From Clostridium sp. chh4-2 (lineage in GTDB: Bacteria; Bacillota; Clostridia; Lachnospirales; Lachnospiraceae), in the NCBI RefSeq assembly GCF_002899675.1, contig NZ_PKUU01000007.1, positions 186,001 to 250,000 of the forward strand: a stretch of 64,000 bases of DNA, given 5' to 3'. Below are positions 24,619 through 33,539 of the stretch, piece by piece. The notes under the pieces were generated by a model, which was not told where the DNA came from, ran no database searches, and was given only the letters and a program-made list of their open reading frames with translations. How positions within the stretch are numbered: position 1 is the stretch's first letter; each line of letters starts with the position of its first letter. Both the position numbers and the translations under genes were made by a program.

Positions 24619-25074
24619 CTATACTTCTATAAATTCCAGCACCTTATCGGTAAACACCTTGCCATCCAGATGTTCGATCTCATGGCAGAAGCATTTTGCC
24701 ATCTCCCCTTCCCCTGTTAAGATCAGTTCTTTTCCATTCTCATCCAACGCCTGAATTGTCACCGTCTGAGGGCGTATGGTCTTTCCGAACCGTTCCGGGA
24801 AACTGAGACAGCCTTCCAGACATTCCTGTTCTCCGCTGGTTCCGATGATCTTGGGATTCACCAGTTTCAAGTACTGATCCTCATAATCGATCACAACCAG
24901 ACGCTTCATAATCCCCACCTGATTGGCCGCCAGCGCCGCCCCATTTGGAAATGCATGAAGCGTATCCATCATGTCGTCCAGCAGCATGCGGATTCGGTCA
25001 TCCACCGTTTTCACTTCTTTACATATTTTTTTCAGCGCCGCATCGCCCTCATACCGTAAGTTCCGCACTGCCAT
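24619..25074 (-). CDS. def: Peptide deformylase
   Basis: A 151-residue metalloenzyme that removes the formyl group from nascent proteins. All three motifs are present: NGAALAANQ (44-52, replacing the usual GxGLAAxQ), EGCLS with metal-binding C89, and HEIEHLDG with H131, E132 and H135. An in-frame start at 25107 would overlap the XRE gene further and has no ribosome site; GGAGGG just upstream of 25074 supports the chosen ATG. The start overlaps the end of the XRE gene by 26 bases, so they are coupled. A second, housekeeping copy elsewhere in the genome is likely. Confidence 0.93.
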   Translation of the reverse strand: MAVRNLRYEGDAALKKICKEVKTVDDRIRMLLDDMMDTLHAFPNGAALAANQVGIMKRLVVIDYEDQYLKLVNPKIIGTSGEQECLEGCLSFPERFGKTIRPQTVTIQALDENGKELILTGEGEMAKCFCHEIEHLDGKVFTDKVLEFIEV

Positions 25075-25318
25075 AAGATTCCCTCCTGTCCTGCCTACTT
25101 TTATCACTTCTGGATTTTCTCAGACTTTGATTGAATATAAATACGTCTTCAATGGAACACTCAAAAACACAGGCAATGTCATACGCCAGCCAAATGGACG
25201 GTTCAAACTTCTCTGCTTCAATTGCATGAATCGCCTGCCTGGACGCGCCAACCAGCTCTCCTAACTGTTCCTGTGTCAGCCCCATCCGCTCTCTCAACTC
25301 TTTAATTCTGTTTTTCAT
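25049..25318 (-). CDS. XRE family helix-turn-helix regulator
   Basis: An 89-residue protein consisting of one Cro/CI-type HTH (RIKELRERMGLTQEQLGELVGASRQAIHAIE) and a short basic tail. Longer in-frame starts at 25360 and 25330 exist, but GGAG about 6 bases before the ATG at 25318 decides the start. It overlaps def by 26 bases. It resembles the small YozG-like regulators of Firmicutes. Targets are unknown, and autoregulation of this small operon is possible. Confidence 0.85.
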   Translation of the reverse strand: MKNRIKELRERMGLTQEQLGELVGASRQAIHAIEAEKFEPSIWLAYDIACVFECSIEDVFIFNQSLRKSRSDKSRQDRRESYGSAELTV

Positions 25319-25460
25319 GACATTCTCCATCTCATATTTCTCTGAATACTTACATTTCAAAAAGTAATGTAAACCTTACTTTAAGTATACTGATTTTTAC
25401 TATTATGTCAAGTATACCTTACACATTTTCTATTGACATTCATAATATTCAGGGATATAA

Positions 25461-25478
25461 TGCAAGTATTCACTTGCA
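25461..25478. promoter_or_regulatory. TetR operator, site 1
   Basis: TGCAAGTATTCACTTGCA is an inverted repeat of TGCAAGT and ACTTGCA with a 4-base centre. It lies 20 bases upstream of the tetR-type start codon. The same architecture recurs at 26108-26125. Confidence 0.65.
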
Positions 25479-25498
25479 AGCATGAAATGGAGAATTAC

Positions 25499-26077
25499 AT
25501 GACTGATGAAACACAACAAAAGATCATCGATGCCACGATGAATCTGATTATGGAAAAAGGCTATTCTTCCACAACGACCAAGGAGATCGCCCGCCAGGCC
25601 AATGTTAACGAATGTACGATTTTCAGGAAATTCCAGGGAAAAAAGGACATTGTGCTGACCGCGATGAAGCAAAAGGAATGGTGTCCCGTCCTTCAGCCCG
25701 AAGACTTTTCAAACTGTACCTGGAATCTGAGGGAGGATTTAGAGCGCTTTGCACGTCTCTATATGCAGCGCGTCACCGCCAGATTTGTTAAAATATCCAT
25801 CGGTTTAAGGTCCCCGGAACTGTATCCCGATACGGCCGGCGGCATCATGCAGATACCACTCACATTTAAAAATGGATTATTAACCTATTTTGAAAAGATG
25901 AATAAAAAGGGAAAGCTGAAAAAGGCGGACTACGAAAGCCTTTCCATGGCATTTTTGTCCATGTGTTTCGGTTTTGTATTTTTAAAGGCATCCTTTGAAG
26001 ACAATCTCACCCCTCTTCACTCCGAAGAATATATAAAAGCCGGCGTTAAGGCCTTTGTAAAAGGGATTAAGGAGTAA
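25499..26077 (+). CDS. TetR family transcriptional regulator
   Basis: A 192-residue repressor. The N-terminal HTH (about 10-55, IIDATMNLIMEKGYSSTTTKEIARQANVNECTIFRKF in two halves) is typical of the family. The C-terminal part is an all-helical ligand domain. GGAG at 25489-25492 supports the ATG at 25499 over an upstream in-frame start at 25433, which would run through the operator. Matching 18-bp inverted repeats occur before this gene and before the next operon, so it probably represses both itself and the DUF1330/metallo-hydrolase pair. Confidence 0.9.
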   Translation: MTDETQQKIIDATMNLIMEKGYSSTTTKEIARQANVNECTIFRKFQGKKDIVLTAMKQKEWCPVLQPEDFSNCTWNLREDLERFARLYMQRVTARFVKISIGLRSPELYPDTAGGIMQIPLTFKNGLLTYFEKMNKKGKLKKADYESLSMAFLSMCFGFVFLKASFEDNLTPLHSEEYIKAGVKAFVKGIKE

Positions 26078-26097
26078 TTTTCTTTAATCCTTTTCTT
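26061..26097 (+). terminator. Terminator of the tetR-type gene
   Basis: A 10-pair stem (26061-26070 with 26084-26093, one G-U) overlaps the stop codon and is followed by a T-rich run. It separates the regulator from the downstream operon, which has its own operator. Confidence 0.6.
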
Positions 26098-26107
26098 TCA
26101 CCCAATA

Positions 26108-26125
26108 TGCAAGCAAGTACTTGCA
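26108..26125. promoter_or_regulatory. TetR operator, site 2
   Basis: TGCAAGCAAGTACTTGCA keeps the half-sites of site 1 (TGCAAG and ACTTGCA, 4-base centre). It lies 27 bases before the DUF1330 start codon. Confidence 0.65.
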
Positions 26126-26151
26126 TATCAATTAATAAAGGAGGATTTGCT

Positions 26152-26469
26152 ATGTCTTGTTATTTTATCGCCACCATCTACACGGATAATCCCCAGGCCC
26201 AGACTGAGTACCTGGAATACATCCGCCTGGTAAAGCCCATCGTGGAACGGCACTCCGGCACCTATCTGGTCCGTTCGGAAGAGCTGACCGCATTAAGCGA
26301 CGCATGGCGGCCGAACCGGATCATTGTCATTCAATTTCCGGACAGGGAACACTTGGACCGTTGTTTTCAATCGCCGGAATATAAGGAGATTGCCCGAAAA
26401 CGCGAAAACTCTGTGGACAGCAGAGCAGTCATCGTTGAGGGCCTCAGAAAGGAGGAACAGACCGGATGA
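26152..26469 (+). CDS. DUF1330-like small alpha/beta-barrel protein
   Basis: A 105-residue cytoplasmic protein of the DUF1330 (dimeric alpha/beta barrel) kind, with SCYFIATIYTDNPQAQTEYLEY at the start and DREHLDRCFQSPEYKEIARKRENS in the second half. Such proteins often act as small enzymes or ligand binders, but no activity can be assigned. AAAGGAGG lies 7-8 bases before the ATG. It overlaps the start of the metallo-hydrolase gene by four bases (ATGA), so the two are translationally coupled. It is probably controlled by the adjacent TetR. Confidence 0.8.
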   Translation: MSCYFIATIYTDNPQAQTEYLEYIRLVKPIVERHSGTYLVRSEELTALSDAWRPNRIIVIQFPDREHLDRCFQSPEYKEIARKRENSVDSRAVIVEGLRKEEQTG

Positions 26470-27362
26470 AGATAAACGACTGCGTTCATCAAATAAAGAT
26501 ACCCTTCCAACTGACGCCGCAGATTCAGCGTTATGTCTATGTGTATCTGATCACAGGCCAATCCTGCTATCTGATCGATACCGGCGTAAGCGGAAGCGAG
26601 ATTCTCATTCAGGACTATCTGAACTCCATAGGAAGATCCCTGTCCGAGGTGAAAGGAATCTTTCTGACCCATTCCCACCCGGATCATATAGGAGGAGCTG
26701 CGGCATTGAAGGAATTAACCGGAGCCGGTATATACGCCTGCCGCGAAGAACGGGAGTGGATGGAAGATATCGATAAACAGTGGAACGACAGGCCCATTCC
26801 CGGGTTTTATAAGCTGCTCGACAGGTCTATTATAATAGACCATTTTATTGAAGAGGAAGACCGGATCAATCTGGAACCCAGCCTTACATTAAACGTTATT
26901 GAAACCAGCGGACATTCGAGAGGGTCCCTGTCCTTTTATCTGGAAGAATACCGTACGCTTTTCACTGGGGATGCAATTCCCGTAAAAGGCGACATTCCAA
27001 TCTACGTAAACCAGACAAAAAGCCAGGAAACCTTGTTAAAGCTGCTAAACTTAGATCAAGTCTTGCAGTTCTGCCCCGCATGGGATCATGCGTATGATAG
27101 AGAACAAGGAATCCTGGCCATTAAGGACGGATATGATTATTTGGAAATGATAAAAAATGCTGCTGCTTCTGTGATGCGGGACTTCCCCCAAGCTTCCGAA
27201 AAAGAGCGGTTTATGAAAGTCTGTGAACTGCTGTCCCTGGACTCCCTGTCCCTGAATCCGCTGTTTTTCCGGTCCGTTCAGGCCGCATTTGAGGCCTTAA
27301 TCATTTCTCAGGGGTCTGCTGCTTCTTATACTGATAAGGCGTCACGCCATACACTTCTTTAA
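26466..27362 (+). CDS. MBL-fold metallo-hydrolase
   Basis: A 298-residue metallo-beta-lactamase-fold hydrolase. The metal motif THSHPDHIGG gives H69, H71, D73 and H74. ETSGHSRGSLSFYL provides the next His, and LFTGDAIP a further Asp. There is no signal peptide. The fold covers thiolesterases, lactonases and glyoxalase II-like enzymes, so the substrate is open. The last 62 bases overlap tail-to-tail with the gene for a membrane AraC regulator on the other strand. Confidence 0.88.
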   Translation: MKINDCVHQIKIPFQLTPQIQRYVYVYLITGQSCYLIDTGVSGSEILIQDYLNSIGRSLSEVKGIFLTHSHPDHIGGAAALKELTGAGIYACREEREWMEDIDKQWNDRPIPGFYKLLDRSIIIDHFIEEEDRINLEPSLTLNVIETSGHSRGSLSFYLEEYRTLFTGDAIPVKGDIPIYVNQTKSQETLLKLLNLDQVLQFCPAWDHAYDREQGILAIKDGYDYLEMIKNAAASVMRDFPQASEKERFMKVCELLSLDSLSLNPLFFRSVQAAFEALIISQGSAASYTDKASRHTLL

Positions 27363-29502
27363 AGATCTTGATGAAATACTGAGGAGAATTGTAGCCCAGC
27401 ATGTGAGCGATATCCTTCATGCTGTGGCCTTCTCCGATCAGTTCCACAGCCCGGGTCATCTTCTTTTCCTTGATGTACTCCGTATAGCTCTTGCCCATCA
27501 TCTGCTTAAACATCCGGCTTAACACGTCCGGCCTGAGGCCAAACTGATCCGACAGGAAATCTAAAGAGATATCATTTTCCAGATTTTCATCGATCAGGCG
27601 GAGCAGCCTTGTCTGCATATCCATATCCACGGATTTTTTCTTCTGCCGCATATTCTGCAGCAGAACCTCGCAGAGATCCACAACCCACTCATTAAATTCG
27701 TCGATATCTTCAATCTGCTTATAATACTCCCGGATATCATAACCGAATACGATCCACATATCCAGCTGACGCTGAACCATGATCTGATACAAAAGTCCCA
27801 CCAGATCCCTCAATGTCGAGATGCAGTAATCGATGGTGTAATTGCCTTCTTTAAAGGATACGGTAAGCCCTTCGATATGATATTTAAAGTCCAGGAAGTT
27901 TTCACTGTTGATATCCCGTTCCATGGCGTCAAACAGCTTTAAGTGGCTGCCGGAACTCTTTCTGTGTTCCATATCCACATCTTCATATTTGATAATCTGC
28001 TGTCCGGTGAAGATAAAACGGTATCTGGACACCTCATTGGCGCTTTTAAAGCTGTTCTTTATATTGTCCTTTGCCATATCAAAAACAGCTCCCGAAACCA
28101 TTCGGCAGTCCGGTACCAGCCCCGCAATACACGATGTAAAATCCTCGTATATCTGGTCAAACAAGTCTTTATCAAACACCAGAACCGATACCAGTTCCCC
28201 CTTTTCCATGGTGGTGAACAGGCCGTGATACTGGCCATTTCTATTTAAAAACATCTCCTGAAGGCGGACCACCAGATCGTTTGATCCTGCAAAATCCTGG
28301 CAATACAAGACCACGGTACACACGCTGTCATGATCCAGATAAGGATTTAAGCGTTCGTAAGCGGATTCCGTCCTCCTGTTGAGTATCAGGGAACGGACTG
28401 CATTCTGGAACAGAAGCGGCTTGGAAGATTTCACCGTTTCATTCAGGGTCGTGATCTCCTGGGTCAGGGCATTTAAAGAATGGTCAAAGCTGGCTTTTTC
28501 ATTCTCCAACGTGATTCCTGCGTCCTTGGAAACTTTGATCAGCCGTTTTTTATAGGCGTAATGGTTAAACCAGGAGAATACGGCAAGAATAATCAGGTTG
28601 AATATGATGGATATGAAAAAGTTCATGAGGAAAATGCGGTTTCTAACATTATAGTCCGCATAAAAGGTGCTGTTCTGTACGTAATATACATAGTTCAGAT
28701 TGGTTTTTTGAGAATTGGAATAAAAAGCGGTCATGGCTTCATCGTCGATTTTTAAGGACAGTTTGGGATTAACCGCCTCCTTTTCTTCCTTAATATCGTC
28801 GAGAAGCGTTTCTGTTACTTCCCGGTCCGCTCCCTGTGTTACATATAAAAGCCGGCCCCCCGGTGACGTGATCACCAGCGTGCCCTCTTCCTCATCGATA
28901 TATTCCTGAAAGCTGGATGGAGAAATGTGAATAGCGACAATAATCCCCCTGTCTTTCCATTTCGACTGGGAGATTCTCTTCACATACGTTATGACCGGCT
29001 CTTTGGTCGGGTAAATTCCTTCCGGGGACTCCATGAATACGGCATCCCTGCCTATATTCAGATATTCCTCATACCACGGAAGGTATTGGATCACTTCTCT
29101 TTCCTGCTTGATATAATGAACTCTGGAAAATCCGGTAACGATCGTCTGGGTCGCTTCATAATAGATATCCACACTGGCTACGTGAGGATAAGATTTCCGG
29201 ATTTCCTCCAGCTGTGACACCAGCCCGCGGATGCGGGCCGGTGAGCCTGTGATATCTTCCTCCTGAGGAATGAGTGTATCCTCATTCTGGCGGATATCAG
29301 AAAAATACAGCTGAGGTATATCAATTGCCGCTTCCATAATCTGCTTGTCGATATTCTGGAATGCAAGGTTGGTTATCCTTTCATTATAAGCCGTAAAGCT
29401 TTCCAGATACGCTTTGCTGTTTAAATTATGAAATACCAGATAATTAAACAAGGCAAGAAATGTGATGCTGAACAGATTGATATATAACAATTTTTTAAAC
29501 AT
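27301..29502 (-). CDS. Membrane-anchored AraC family regulator with extracellular sensor
   Basis: A 733-residue protein. One membrane helix near residues 5-25, an extracellular Cache-like region (about 26-285), a second membrane helix near 290-312, a long cytoplasmic linker (about 320-620) and a C-terminal AraC HTH pair (about 630-730, closing YGVTPYQYKKQQ). This layout is common next to Lpl-type oligosaccharide ABC genes in Firmicutes, where it senses the extracellular sugar. It is the last gene of the importer operon, 5 bases after the second permease. It is a good candidate for control of the divergent heparinase/sulfatase operon; this is inferred. Confidence 0.9.
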   Translation of the reverse strand: MFKKLLYINLFSITFLALFNYLVFHNLNSKAYLESFTAYNERITNLAFQNIDKQIMEAAIDIPQLYFSDIRQNEDTLIPQEEDITGSPARIRGLVSQLEEIRKSYPHVASVDIYYEATQTIVTGFSRVHYIKQEREVIQYLPWYEEYLNIGRDAVFMESPEGIYPTKEPVITYVKRISQSKWKDRGIIVAIHISPSSFQEYIDEEEGTLVITSPGGRLLYVTQGADREVTETLLDDIKEEKEAVNPKLSLKIDDEAMTAFYSNSQKTNLNYVYYVQNSTFYADYNVRNRIFLMNFFISIIFNLIILAVFSWFNHYAYKKRLIKVSKDAGITLENEKASFDHSLNALTQEITTLNETVKSSKPLLFQNAVRSLILNRRTESAYERLNPYLDHDSVCTVVLYCQDFAGSNDLVVRLQEMFLNRNGQYHGLFTTMEKGELVSVLVFDKDLFDQIYEDFTSCIAGLVPDCRMVSGAVFDMAKDNIKNSFKSANEVSRYRFIFTGQQIIKYEDVDMEHRKSSGSHLKLFDAMERDINSENFLDFKYHIEGLTVSFKEGNYTIDYCISTLRDLVGLLYQIMVQRQLDMWIVFGYDIREYYKQIEDIDEFNEWVVDLCEVLLQNMRQKKKSVDMDMQTRLLRLIDENLENDISLDFLSDQFGLRPDVLSRMFKQMMGKSYTEYIKEKKMTRAVELIGEGHSMKDIAHMLGYNSPQYFIKIFKEVYGVTPYQYKKQQTPEK

Positions 29503-29507
29503 TCTTA

Positions 29508-30419
29508 TTATCCTTTAACAGAACCTACAATCATACCTTTTACAAAATATTTCTGTAAGAACGGATAGGTGCACACAATCGGTATTAAGGACAATACCAA
29601 CGCTGCCATCTTCATAGTTTCCGTATGTATTACCACATCGGTCATCATCTCCATATCAGCGGTCTGGCCGTTGACTAAGATGGTCTGAATCACGTATTGA
29701 AGCACATAAAGGCTGTTCTTCGTTACGTAAAGCATATTATCCATCCAGGAGTTCCAATGCTGAACACAATACCATAAAGAAATTGTTGCCATAACCGGTG
29801 TGGAAAGCGGCATGTAGATCTTAAACAGGACCTGCAGATTTGACGCCCCGTCGATCTTCGCCGACTCCTCCAGGGCCGGAGGGATACTCATAAAAAAGTT
29901 TCTGGTGATAATCAGTGCAAAGCCCGTTACTAAACACGGCAGAATATACACTAAAAAGTTATTTGTCAGATGAAGATTCTTAATCAACAGATACTTTGGT
30001 ATCATACCACCTGAAAAATACATGGTAAATACTACAAACAGCATTAATCCCTTCCTGTAAGGAAGATTGGTCTTAGCCAAGGGGTATGCCGTAAGCAGAG
30101 TGACAAGCACGCCGCTGGCCGTTCCAACTACCGCACGCATAATCGTATTCAGGTAGCTGTGCCAGAAATTATCATCCGTAGCGATCTTCGTATATCCGGA
30201 AAAGTCAAATTTCAATGGAATCAGATGAAATCCCGTTTTATTAACGATTGACGCCGGGCTCATGGAGATCGTAATCACCTGCATGAACGGAAGGACGATG
30301 GAAAGCATCAATATAATCGCAATTCCATAGGCAAATCCATCCACCAGCCAGTCCTCTGCGCTCCGTTTTCGTCGTCTTCTAATGCTCACTTCCACAGCTT
30401 TTTCCTTTTTCATAGTCAT
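29508..30419 (-). CDS. Oligosaccharide ABC transporter permease (LplC/YtcP-like)
   Basis: A 303-residue permease with six hydrophobic segments. The ATPase-docking loop is EESAKIDGASNLQVLFKIYMP and the C-terminus KGMIVGSVKG is typical. It partners the LplB-like permease and the large binding lipoprotein encoded upstream in the same operon. No ATPase gene is present, so a shared MsmX-type ATPase probably energises it. The neighbouring catabolic genes suggest oligosaccharides bearing uronate and sulfate as ligands. Confidence 0.92.
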   Translation of the reverse strand: MTMKKEKAVEVSIRRRRKRSAEDWLVDGFAYGIAIILMLSIVLPFMQVITISMSPASIVNKTGFHLIPLKFDFSGYTKIATDDNFWHSYLNTIMRAVVGTASGVLVTLLTAYPLAKTNLPYRKGLMLFVVFTMYFSGGMIPKYLLIKNLHLTNNFLVYILPCLVTGFALIITRNFFMSIPPALEESAKIDGASNLQVLFKIYMPLSTPVMATISLWYCVQHWNSWMDNMLYVTKNSLYVLQYVIQTILVNGQTADMEMMTDVVIHTETMKMAALVLSLIPIVCTYPFLQKYFVKGMIVGSVKG

Positions 30420-30433
30420 TCACTTCCTCTCCA

Positions 30434-31387
30434 TTACCACAGTGCATAATCATTTGTTCTGCGGGCTATGTAATTAGTCAGAATTACAAGCATAAATGAT
30501 ATGCCGTTCTTAAATAAATCCACCGCCGTTGTAAAGCTGTACTGCATCTTTTGAATACCCATCCGGTATACAAACGTTGAGATAACGTCGCCGACGGCAT
30601 AGGTGGATGGGGTGAGGAAGTTGTAAACCTGCTCAAAACTGTCATTTAAAATCTTACCGGATTCCATGATAAACATAACGGTGATAATCGGCGCCAATGC
30701 AGGCAGCGTCACATGAATAATCTTTTTAATTCTTCCCGCTCCGTCCATCTCAGCCGCTTCGTAAAGGGTCGGATCGACGGAGGTGACAGCTGCCAGGTAA
30801 ACGATGGAGCCCCAGCCGATCGATTTCCATAAATCGGAGAGCACCAGCACTCCGCGGAAACATTTCGGTTCTGCCACGAAGAAGACCGGATCAAATCCCA
30901 TGTTTTGAAGCAGAATATTGATCGGACCTCTGGACGGCGACAGGAATTCAATGATAATTCCTGAAACAACTACCCATGAGATAAAATGAGGCAGATAAGA
31001 AATTGACTGGGCAACCTTCTTAAAACGCATACTTTTAATTTCGTTCAGAGCCAGACACAAGATGATCGGCGCCGGGAAGCAGATCAGCAATTTATAAAGG
31101 CTGATAATAATCGTATTTTTCAACACGGACAGAAAGAATGGATCCGAAAACAGTGCCTTAAAATGCTTCAGCCCCACAAATGCGCTTCCGCTGACACCTT
31201 TTAACGGATAATAATCCTGAAAAGCGATGATCAGCCCATACATCGGTCCATAGCAGAATACCAGGAAAAAAAGCAGGCCCGGAATCAGCATAATATAATA
31301 CTCTTTATAGTAGATCAGATTGCCAAGAACTCCTCGTTTAGACTTCCGTTCCATCTTTCCTTTTTCTACATTATTTACGGTTTTCAC
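30434..31387 (-). CDS. Oligosaccharide ABC transporter permease (LplB-like)
   Basis: A 317-residue permease. A basic N-terminus, YYIMLIPGLLFFLVFCYGPMYG as first membrane helix region, the docking loop YEAAEMDGAGRIKKIIHVTLP, and the end TNDYALW place it in the LplB/YteP group. It is encoded between the binding lipoprotein and the LplC-like permease with short gaps. It forms the heteromeric channel with the latter. Confidence 0.92.
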   Translation of the reverse strand: MKTVNNVEKGKMERKSKRGVLGNLIYYKEYYIMLIPGLLFFLVFCYGPMYGLIIAFQDYYPLKGVSGSAFVGLKHFKALFSDPFFLSVLKNTIIISLYKLLICFPAPIILCLALNEIKSMRFKKVAQSISYLPHFISWVVVSGIIIEFLSPSRGPINILLQNMGFDPVFFVAEPKCFRGVLVLSDLWKSIGWGSIVYLAAVTSVDPTLYEAAEMDGAGRIKKIIHVTLPALAPIITVMFIMESGKILNDSFEQVYNFLTPSTYAVGDVISTFVYRMGIQKMQYSFTTAVDLFKNGISFMLVILTNYIARRTNDYALW

Positions 31388-31421
31388 TTAATATTACCTC
31401 CCACGGCTGGCCGGAATCCTG

Positions 31422-33074
31422 TTATTTGTTGATTGCAGAAACTTTTTCTGCATAAGCTGCCTGTACTGCCTTTTCAGCTGTTTCCCCGCCGGCTTTCTTA
31501 AATTCTTCTACATATGTTTCAAAATAATCGAGAGGCTTAGCACCAGTAATCATATCGAAATAAGCCTGCTCTGTCAATGTATCCAGGGTAGCAATTACAT
31601 TGGCGAATTCCTCTACAGGAGGCGCATTGAAACGATAATATCCATTACCTGTTACATCATGTCCAAATTTTGTTTTCTCAGGTGTAATGTTTTCTGCAAA
31701 TGTAACTGTGCTGCCGAAGTCAACCTGTAAAACGCCTTCTTTTCTAAGATCGGTACCTTCCATCAGACGGATCGGTCCATTCGGTGTCATCTCGAAGTGT
31801 TTTCCTTCCAGACCGTAGTTAACTAATCTTGCATAATCCATATCTGCATAATAAGCGTCTAACATTGCTAAAAATGCATCTACTTTACGAGGATCTGAAA
31901 CGCCCTTTGTTGTAAGGCAGGTTAAACGTCCTGTCAGGTTCCATCCTTCTGTACCGGATTTTCCATCTGGTCCAACCGGTGCCGGCCCGATTACGATATC
32001 TGCATTAGGATCAAGACCCTTTAATTCTTTCATACAAACGCCCCAGTTGGTCTCATCAGAGGTATCGGTACTGGAGTTCAGATAATGATACGGCTGTGCG
32101 GAAGTAAGACCGATTCTGCCGTTCATAAAGGAATGGGACAGCCATGTATAGCCGCCATGGTTTTCACCTGTGATAAATTCTTTATCCAGAATGCCTTTTT
32201 CATACCAGTCATGAAGTGTGGTTAAAGCTTTCTTTGCGTCCGGGTGAATATATGGGAAGAACGGCACATTGTCTTCGCCAAGCTGCATCTCTTCCACTTT
32301 AAATCCAGGTTTTCCGCCTGTTACGCAGCGAAGTCCGTAAGCGCCGAATACTGCGCCGAATGTACGCTCTGCCATACCTGCGGTATCTTTCTTTCCGTTT
32401 CCGTCAGGATCTTGTTCCACGAAAGCGGTAAGTACCTTTTCATAATCTTCCAATGTCTCGGGAACTTCCAGGCCTAACTTATCCAGCCAGTCTTTTCTCC
32501 AGAACATCGCCATAGGAACTGCATCCATAGGATTGGTTACGCCGTAGTTCTTTCCTTTATAAATCATGGTGCTCCACAGGGTTCCGTCGTCATGAGCGTC
32601 TGCTACTGCAGCATAATGAGGCGCTTTTTCACGGATTAATTCAATCGGAAGTTCTCCGATAATTCCGCCGTCTACATAGGTAGGAAGCAGTGACAGATCG
32701 TTAACTACCAAAACATCCGGCATCTCGCCGCCCGCAAAACGTACGTTTAAGTTCTCGCGGAATTTATTAGCGTCTACATACCATGTCTTCAGATCAATAT
32801 TGAAGCGTTCTTCTATCATCTTAACAACTTCAGCGTTGTCATCAACTTCGGCTGAAGTCTCTCCAACCAGCCATTCCATCTGAACCGGTTCTTCCTTTGT
32901 CTCGGCTGCTGTTGTTTCCGCACCCTGCGTGCCCGCCGTAGTACCTGCTGCCGTAGTCTGATTTGCTGTGGTGGCCGTCGCTTCTTTATTAGAAGATCCG
33001 CAGCCTGCCAATGAGGTAACTGCCATTGCCGATACCATGACACCAGCCATAATTCGCTTTAATGATTTTCTCAT
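31422..33074 (-). CDS. Oligosaccharide ABC transporter binding lipoprotein (LipO-like)
   Basis: A 550-residue extracellular binding protein with a signal and lipobox SLAGC (Cys at 25), a Thr/Ala/Glu linker (about 28-65), and a large family-1 binding domain of the size seen for oligosaccharide binders (LipO, YtcQ). It is the first gene of the importer operon. It diverges from the heparinase II/III operon across about 460 bases, so the two units are likely co-regulated. Ligand identity is inferred from the neighbouring enzymes: sulfated, uronate-containing oligosaccharides. Confidence 0.9.
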   Translation of the reverse strand: MRKSLKRIMAGVMVSAMAVTSLAGCGSSNKEATATTANQTTAAGTTAGTQGAETTAAETKEEPVQMEWLVGETSAEVDDNAEVVKMIEERFNIDLKTWYVDANKFRENLNVRFAGGEMPDVLVVNDLSLLPTYVDGGIIGELPIELIREKAPHYAAVADAHDDGTLWSTMIYKGKNYGVTNPMDAVPMAMFWRKDWLDKLGLEVPETLEDYEKVLTAFVEQDPDGNGKKDTAGMAERTFGAVFGAYGLRCVTGGKPGFKVEEMQLGEDNVPFFPYIHPDAKKALTTLHDWYEKGILDKEFITGENHGGYTWLSHSFMNGRIGLTSAQPYHYLNSSTDTSDETNWGVCMKELKGLDPNADIVIGPAPVGPDGKSGTEGWNLTGRLTCLTTKGVSDPRKVDAFLAMLDAYYADMDYARLVNYGLEGKHFEMTPNGPIRLMEGTDLRKEGVLQVDFGSTVTFAENITPEKTKFGHDVTGNGYYRFNAPPVEEFANVIATLDTLTEQAYFDMITGAKPLDYFETYVEEFKKAGGETAEKAVQAAYAEKVSAINK

Positions 33075-33477
33075 ACTTTCTTCTCCTTCTGCCGCATAGC
33101 AGCTTTAAAATCTAATAATCACCGTGCCGCCAAGACCTTTGGCGCCTTCCCCTGACTTAACGCGCCGGCAATTACTCTGTGCACACATGGTATCACATGG
33201 ATTTTGAATTAGCAATTATGAACATTTTGTGAAATACCACTTTTTTGCAGCTGAAATTCCGGGTGTTTTTTAGGATGTTTATTTTATCAAAAAATCCCCG
33301 TAAATCAAGGCTTTTTCTGGTTTTTACATTATTTTGCGTTCATTTTTTCTTATCATATAAATGGTATTTTAACCATTTTAGGCTCAGCAGTTCCCCATAT
33401 TTTCCGAGCTCAAGTACAGCTCTCCATCCGATCTTCCGGTATTTTACAAAATTATGGTATTTTTCAAAAAACCATCA
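33075..33477. other. Divergent intergenic region between importer and catabolic operons
   Basis: No coding frame is convincing here. The right half is AT-rich with short inverted repeats, for example AAATGGT and ACCATTT near 33359-33379. It should hold the regulator-binding sites for both operons. No specific AraC site can be defined from one copy. Confidence 0.4.
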
Positions 33478-33506
33478 TTGAAGCCCATATTTCCTGATTC
33501 TATAAT
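33478..33506 (+). promoter_or_regulatory. Sigma-A promoter of the heparinase/sulfatase operon
   Basis: TTGAAG at 33478-33483 and a perfect TATAAT at 33501-33506 are 17 bases apart and about 35 bases before the first start codon. Confidence 0.65.
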
Positions 33507-33539
33507 GAAGTCAATGGAATGATCAGAAAGGAAAAGAAT

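Noticed and set aside
33245-33481. 78-codon frame in the divergent promoter region
   Set aside because: AT-rich, Phe/Ser-rich translation, no ribosome binding site, and it covers the promoter of the heparinase operon.
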